5,903 nt of DNA, taken from Bordetella parapertussis. GTDB taxonomy: Bacteria; Pseudomonadota; Gammaproteobacteria; Burkholderiales; Burkholderiaceae_B. A program made the position numbers and the translations under genes. This document shows, piece after piece, positions 5,556-5,903 of this stretch. Positions within the stretch are counted from its first letter, which is position 1, and every line of letters begins with the position of its first letter. The stretch is taken from positions 1 through 5,903 of the forward strand of contig CAMBZR010000118.1 of the NCBI GenBank assembly GCA_945872285.1, written 5' to 3'. Below the pieces are notes generated by a model. It made no database searches and was not told the DNA's origin. It saw only the letters and a program-made list of their open reading frames with translations.

Positions 5556-5903
5556 CGACAAAGACGCCGTCCTCGCTTTGGATGGCGAATATTCTTGGCG
5601 TTGGGCAAGTTTGCTCTTGGGGGTCGTTGTATTACAGTTTCCCGTTGCTCGCACAGGCAATGGGTGCTGAACTTCACTGGTCTAAATCCGAGATCTTTTT
5701 TGGCGCAACGATCAGCATGCTGGTCACAGCAGTGTTTACGTATCCCGTTGGGTTAGCGATTGACCGAGGCTACGGTCGTTGGATGATGTCTGGCGCTTCA
5801 CTGTTCGCGGCCTTGATGTTGTGGTGGTGGTCAAGCGTCAGTTACTTATTGAGTTTTTATTTGCTAAGTGCCGTCATCGGTGCTTTGCAGGCCGGTTGCT
5901 TGT
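5552..5903 (+). CDS. MFS transporter, N-terminal part (cut by window end)
   Basis: The first 117 codons of a major facilitator superfamily transporter are present; the frame is open to the window edge, and the family is about 400 residues. The ATG overlaps the hydrolase TGA as ATGA, a classic coupled arrangement, which fixes the start. The sequence begins MTTKTPSSLW and runs into helix 1 (about 11-32, with GQVCSWGSLYYSFPLLA). Helix 2 (about 47-69) follows, then the loop 2-3 signature G-LAIDRGYGRW (67-77), which matches the MFS motif A pattern, then helices 3 and 4. The 'GQ..SWG-LYYSFP' opening recalls proton-coupled MFS carriers common in Proteobacteria near catabolic genes. Substrate is not predictable from this half-domain. 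Pairing with the hydrolase suggests uptake or efflux of a related small organic compound; that is inference. Confidence 0.9.
   Translation, partial: MTTKTPSSLWMANILGVGQVCSWGSLYYSFPLLAQAMGAELHWSKSEIFFGATISMLVTAVFTYPVGLAIDRGYGRWMMSGASLFAALMLWWWSSVSYLLSFYLLSAVIGALQAGCL

Overview
The window looks like an ordinary stretch of a proteobacterial chromosome of intermediate GC, probably beta- or gammaproteobacterial. Evidence for this is an IspB-type polyprenyl diphosphate synthase tail, a membrane acyl desaturase, a bacterial NPP-type phosphodiesterase, Shine-Dalgarno-led genes and tight gene packing. The lineage is inferred from protein resemblance recalled without a database search. I see no tRNA, rRNA, CRISPR array, insertion sequence, phage gene or recognisable defence system.

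Left part (1-770): this is the structurally oddest region. Bases 1-130 are a near-identical direct repeat of 524-653 (127 of 130 identical), which lies inside a small minus-strand gene for a coiled-coil/transmembrane protein. Where copy 1 stops matching, the plus strand becomes the last ~94 codons of ispB (121-405), without the catalytic Asp-rich motifs. The simplest reading is a ~523-bp tandem duplication spanning the convergent 3' ends of ispB and the small gene, with the junction at a short GATGATT microhomology. An intact ispB would then lie just left of the window.

Middle (801-3167, minus strand): an exported nucleotide pyrophosphatase/phosphodiesterase-like enzyme (801-2039), and upstream of it a membrane-bound delta-9-type fatty acid desaturase (2112-3050, longer start possible). 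A small hairpin follows the desaturase stop codon. A near-perfect palindrome lies directly before the preferred desaturase start.

Right part (3382-5903, plus strand): a class I PLP-dependent aminotransferase, divergent from the desaturase; a 123-bp gap that reads as a short remnant of a LysE/RhtB-like exporter; an epoxide-hydrolase-like alpha/beta hydrolase; and the first 117 codons of an MFS transporter. The transporter's ATG overlaps the hydrolase stop codon (ATGA), so these two are probably one operon, perhaps moving and processing a related compound.

No previously undescribed multi-gene system is evident. The observations most worth checking are the ispB/coiled-coil duplication junction, the exporter remnant with its effect on the hydrolase start, and the palindrome at the desaturase start.
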